NCBI GenBank assembly: GCA_013433145.1
Contig: CM024187.1
Span: 3,550,826-3,614,825 of the forward strand
Origin: Ascaris suum
Lineage: Eukaryota; Nematoda; Chromadorea; Rhabditida; Ascarididae
Length of the DNA stretch: 64,000 nucleotides
Direction of reading: 5' to 3'
Shown here: one piece after another, positions 59,601 to 64,000 of the stretch
How positions within the stretch are numbered: position 1 is the first letter of the stretch
How the letters are laid out: each line of letters opens with the position of its first letter
The notes under the pieces: model-generated
Seen by the model: only the letters and a program-made list of their open reading frames with translations
The model's database searches: none
Told to the model about the DNA's origin: nothing
Made by a program: the position numbers and the translations under genes

Positions 59601-62543
59601 GGCGTTTTAATAAACCTACTGGCTCAATGTTTGCTAATTGTACTCGTCTGAAAAGTGAAAATAGCATGGTAGGAGATGTGTTTTTTGTCCATGAAAAATC
59701 GAAATTGAGACTGAGCGAGAGGTAGGAGGCTTCAGCGCGCATTTGTGAACATGTTTTTCCAACAGCTTTATGGGTGGTCTAATTGATTATCGCATGATAA
59801 GTGAGTAATTGTTATTTATAGGGATTAGAAGCAGTATATGAAAAAGGGCTTACAAAAGCGATTGGCCTTTCTAATGTAAGCATCGAGCAGGTGGAAAGAG
59901 TGCAGAAATCGGCGAAAGTGAAGATCCACAATGTGCAGGTTGGTGTTGCAACCTCTCGTAGCCGAGTGATTCGTTTTGAGCTCAGTGATCTTCCTGAGTT
60001 TATTTCAAAGAAAATTTTGCTTCATTAAAAGAAGACTTTCTATGGATCAAATCATAGAAAAGAGTTTGTTAGTTTCATATTGTAAAACATGTTTGATTAA
60101 TAAGGGAATCGCTGCATCGTTTTTTAAGTCTTCTGGAGCCTCTTCCCTCATCTTGGCCCTTGGTTTAGTTTCTTGGAGAAGCTTCTGGCCTCTTAACAAT
60201 ACTTATAAAATAGCGGTGAAACGGTATGTGGGTAAGGCCGAGCTCTTAAACTACAAGCGTAGAACACAGAAATTGTTTGTTGATTTTTTGATTTCTTTGT
60301 GGTTGCTTCCTATCCTTAAAAAAGTACAAGTTGAAAATCGGGGAATTCCTCTCTGTTTATAGAGTTGTTTTATAGCAAATATATGTTTCAGTGAACGTCG
60401 CAATGAATTTATTACAGGTTGAGTGCTATCTATATTTTCCACAGTATGAATTGGCCGAAGTTTGTAAAAAGCACAATATTTCATTCACTGCCTATGGTCC
60501 TCTTGGTTCTCCTGGCCGCGTCAACTGGACACTTCCAAGCGGCGCGTATGCTTACAATACTTCCTAATATTGTGATTGTAAATCTTTTCTTAAAAGTCGC
60601 TTGAATACAGAATAGGAGGCCTTTTGATGCTATTCATGCACGTAATGGATTCGAGCAGTAAATAAATGGGAGATGGATAATGGTTATGACGGAACAATTT
60701 TTTCGAACTCTCTTTGAATTCAGCGACCCTACCTGTTAGATGTTCAGTATTTCTGATCCATTGTTTTATCTAATTTAGTTGGTATCAACGTGTATTTCAT
60801 TTCATATTTAAGCGCTACTTAATCGCTGCAGTGTAAAATGAAGTAAATAAATATTTGTTTACAGGAAATTGGTGTGGGCAGAAGCGAAGAATCCTCTCGA
60901 GAACGAGCTTGTGGTAAAGCTCGCTACGAAGTACAAGAAGACTAGTGCACAAATTTTGCTTCGTCATCTGCTGCAACGCGGTCTCGCGATCATCCCGAAG
61001 AGTGTGCACGAGTCGAGAATTAAAGAGAACTTTGATGTATGTTATTATAGCACCGCCACTTGTTTTGATTAAGACGCGAACGAGCGTCTCCTCGGGACCA
61101 TATTGCAGTTCCTTCGCGCTTTGAATGCATCGCTTTGCTCATTGCCGCAAAATAATTCTCGTTCACTTTGTTCTCGATCTTAAATATCGTAAGTTTATTC
61201 GAGTCCATGTGCCACTGTGCTCCAGCATTTTTGCTTGCTGGCGAGAACTAAAGCTCATCTGTTCACTTTTAGGATGCTAAAAGGGGATAAATTTGAACCA
61301 TTCTCGGCTTATTTGTGAACTAATGCAAAAAATATATGTAAGAAGGGATTAGACTGATGCAGATAAAACGTAGAAGATAGCTTCTGCTGCGATAAAAAAA
61401 TTTTCGCATCACTTGCAACTCCAACAGACTTTCATCAACGACAACCAGTTTCTGATAGTTTTATGCAGGAAATTGGCATTAACTATACATTCACATAGTA
61501 GAAATGTGAATAGGTATTTCCTTTGCAATAAAAAATTTTAACGTACAGAGGTTTATAATTTTGTTTTAATTTTCGAAAATATGAACGAATATTCTGGACA
61601 GGCGGGCAAACAACCAAAATATTTATATACATTAAGTTTCATGATTTACAGTCATATTTTAAGATTTTTGACTTCGAGTTGACCGACGAAGAGATGAAAG
61701 AACTAAACGATATTAAACATCGACAACGCCTCTTCTTGCAAGATTTGTTCGTTTTCTTTTGTTGTGTTTATGTTTCAAAGGAGACAAAGAAGTCAGATTT
61801 TCTATATTTCGTGCCGGACCCCTGTTGATAATGTTGCTAAGTTTGGCCTGGTTGAATTTTATTACTTTCAGACCGACTATGCAGCCTACTTAACATCCTT
61901 TTCTTTCGGGTATAGAAGCATCGCTTTTGCAGCTAGTTTTCCTGGGACATTAAAATCTTGAACTTCCGTATTTCATTTCTGCACTTTTTTTTAATGAAGA
62001 GGTACCAACGAGAAACAATATGAATACAGAACTGAATTGTCGATAATGATTGAGAGGGTGGAACATCTGGCCCATATCAGTTCCTAGGAGAGGGCAAGGG
62101 AACACGGTGAAATTATGAACTGTTGCGAAATTTTTTGTTCATTTTGCAGTCCCGTAGGATAAACTGTGTGAGCCGACTGTCTCAAGGTCCCTTTGTGCCT
62201 CTCCCTTCGGTTTCACTGTGGTCCAGTTGCCGTACAACTTAATAACAGCGGATGACAACTCTTACTCTGTTCTCATCCGCATCCTATCCGTATTGGCTTC
62301 CAGTTGTACACTGTCACAGTGTGAGGAGCAAAAAACGTTTAAAGGCCAAAAGAACAATTTGAGTTTTTCTTGTCTTTATTTGTCTTAGTGTGAAGGGTGA
62401 TTATTGATTTTAAATTGATATGCTGTGTATTTGATGCGTTTGATTCAACGTCACATATTTTTGATATTCACATCGAAGTGTTTTTCAGCATGGAGGGCCA
62501 TCCGGAGGATCCGTTCAAGGATGAGCGTAAAGCGACGGCTTAA
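56650..62543 (+). CDS. Aldo-keto reductase, AKR1-like (NADPH-dependent)
   Basis: Nine exons join in frame to 321 residues, the normal AKR1 length: 56650-56724, 57304-57471, 58573-58689, 59167-59217, 59822-59938, 60418-60545, 60865-61036, 61664-61746, 62489-62543. It would reduce carbonyl compounds in the cytosol using NADPH. Visible motifs: [18 protein letters not shown] (first strand), [11 protein letters not shown] with catalytic D47 and Y52, FVTTK (K81), VDLYLVHMP (H114), GLSN (152-155), and the cofactor loop [16 protein letters not shown] (K264, S265, R270). The C-terminus, [20 protein letters not shown], resembles C. elegans AKR paralogues, which often carry FMxGHPED there. An in-frame TAA lies 24 bases upstream of the first ATG; a second ATG at 56668 is also possible. 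Five of eight donors are GTT rather than GTA/GTG. AATAAA at 63494-63503 is the nearest poly(A) signal. The substrate cannot be told. Confidence 0.93.
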
Positions 62544-62913
62544 GCGATAGGCATTATTTGGATCGCTACCATTGATAGTCGCCAGCACGTCGCAGAGTTC
62601 ACTTGGCGCAAATTTCCTTTTCTTATCTTTAATGGATAAATCGGATGTTTCACAAATGTGGATCTTTCCCACAGTCCAGCAGTACAGTTGCAAAGTTTAC
62701 ACTTCTATTCCTTTATGAGATCAGCTGAAGATATCTGTGTGGTTTCACCTGTAGCTTTTCGAACCCATCAACTGCTTTGATGGTTTCTATCAGTTTAGAT
62801 CCGTGAAATGATTTTATCAACTTTGATTGCACCCACTTACACCATAAATGAACCCCATGTATGATACTTTTGCATGCGCTATAGGAAGCGTTCCTTGCAG
62901 TGAAGCAATCCAT
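62451..62913 (-). CDS. Weak candidate two-exon minus-strand gene overlapping the reductase's last exon
   Basis: An ATG at 62913 sits one base after a TTCGCAG acceptor. The first frame (62913-62749) contains WCKWVQSKLIKSFHGSKLIE and runs to ...GFEKLQ before GTGAAA. A second frame (62663-62451) contains SIKDKKRKFAPSELCDVLAT and ends at TGA; joined in phase they give 125 residues. The second acceptor (GGGAAAG) is poor, no domain is recognised, and the second piece runs antisense to reductase exon 9, where open antisense frames are common. Confidence 0.18.
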
Positions 62914-64000
62914 ACTGCGAATTGCACAGAACAGACGGAGTGGCCTTATCCATAAATGGATAAATGAGTACGATTGAGGCTGTTGTTACATTAGCTATTT
63001 CGGCGTTACTGAGTGCTTTGTCATGGGACGTTAAAACTTTCGCTTAATAGCTGTCGACTGGAAACCTGCTGCATGTATATCTGCTCTGGAGATCTGCTCG
63101 ATCCAATTTCTGAGTTTTCATGGTGAATTATACAACCGTGTTAGCCAGTCTTAAACTTCAGCTTCCGGTCGCGAAGAGTCTGGTCACATCAATTCACCTG
63201 CTGCGAAGTTGTCAGAAGCACCGATGTTGTCAAAAGTTAGAGAATGTCGCAAATTTCATCAGACGCCTAAATCAATTATTGCAATTCTCGTCTTTTAAAA
63301 TGTCCCCATGGCTTATATGCCTGCGGTGATCGCTTCTCGTGCTGTTTTTATGTGTTTCATTTCAGATTTCTTGCGCATTCCATCGTCAGCGGTTGGGCGC
63401 GCAGCTATGATTTTCATCGCTTCTTTTATTGCATCTCTTTGGCCGTACGCACATACTTATGTCTATGTTTCTCCTGTATAGGACGCTGGAGAAAATAAAT
63501 AAAAATACGCTTCGTTTACAATGTTTCCATGGCGCGGGGCTTCTCAACTAACGACGATTCGACCATCTCTTTTGAAACTGAAATCTCTTCTGTATAATCT
63601 TAACGAAAGAATGAAAGGGATGTTGCGAGAGATAATTGGAAACGAGTTAGCATATGCTAGTTCAGCGTTATTGGAATGAATCTCTTACAAGTTCATCCAA
63701 CGTCGATGAAATGTATGAGCACTTTCTAGACTATATATAATGTTATCGACTGCCTGCGTACAAGAAAAAGACCCAGTGTCGGAGTCTTTCCCTTCTTACC
63801 TTCAGCATTCAAGTACAATAACATATTTCCCATGGTTAGGTGGACAAAAGTCGGGTGGGTTGGTGGTATTCATTTGATGTTCACATTGCAAGAAACCATC
63901 GCGCAGATTTGGTTGGAAACCGTGGCAAAACGTATGATATACGATAAAAAGGGATCAACGATAAGTTGAGAAGATGCTTCATAGTGCATCTTTAAAAAAA
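62914..64000. other. Downstream region; nothing supported
   Basis: The only clear signal is the overlapping AATAAA pair at 63494-63503, which may end the reductase transcript about 950 bases after its stop. Plus-strand frames at 63050-63330 are chance-sized. Confidence 0.5.

Noticed and set aside
1..64000. CRISPR arrays, rRNA genes, transposases, insertion sequences, prophage, bacterial operons
   Set aside because: No regularly spaced repeats, no rRNA-like conserved blocks and no transposase or integrase motifs were seen; the gene structure is eukaryotic.

Overview
The window looks like a nematode chromosome fragment. It is AT-rich, has no dense back-to-back coding, and its genes are cut into short exons (about 50-240 bases) by introns of about 230-4100 bases with TTTCAG-type acceptors. 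The three genes I can support all belong to families well known from Caenorhabditis: a GPI-anchored neuronal Ig/FN3 adhesion protein of the RIG-3/Klingon/Wrapper type, an LPR (lipocalin-related) protein, and an AKR1-like aldo-keto reductase. Large introns, long homopolymeric G runs and moderate divergence would fit a larger-genome parasitic nematode, but I cannot name the genus.

Layout: 1-1660 may hold the 3' end of a plus-strand gene entering from the left (weak evidence). From 1661 to about 29990 I find no gene I trust. That stretch holds AT-rich sequence, simple repeats and a few isolated exon-like pieces. The Ig/FN3/GPI gene lies at 30012-41678 (+), in ten exons that join in frame to 425 residues. 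From 41679 to 49263 there is 3' UTR and intergenic DNA with two weak gene candidates. The LPR gene lies at 49264-53118 (-), in six exons that join in frame to 290 residues. It is divergent from the aldo-keto reductase gene at 56650-62543 (+), in nine exons that join in frame to 321 residues. The last 1.4 kb holds the reductase's downstream region and a weak minus-strand candidate that overlaps its final exon.

The three genes show no sign of working together: one is a cell-surface neural adhesion molecule, one a secreted apical-matrix or lipid-carrier type protein, one a cytosolic NADPH reductase. I saw no operon, rRNA, CRISPR array, transposase or complete tRNA, and no clear previously undescribed system. 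The best second looks are a possible frameshift or alternative acceptor and a possible 27-base microexon in the Ig gene, hairpins in introns, and likely trans-splice acceptors just upstream of start codons.

Caution: at this base composition several open frames of 130-150 codons are expected by chance, and several are present. Candidates lacking family-level similarity are scored low.
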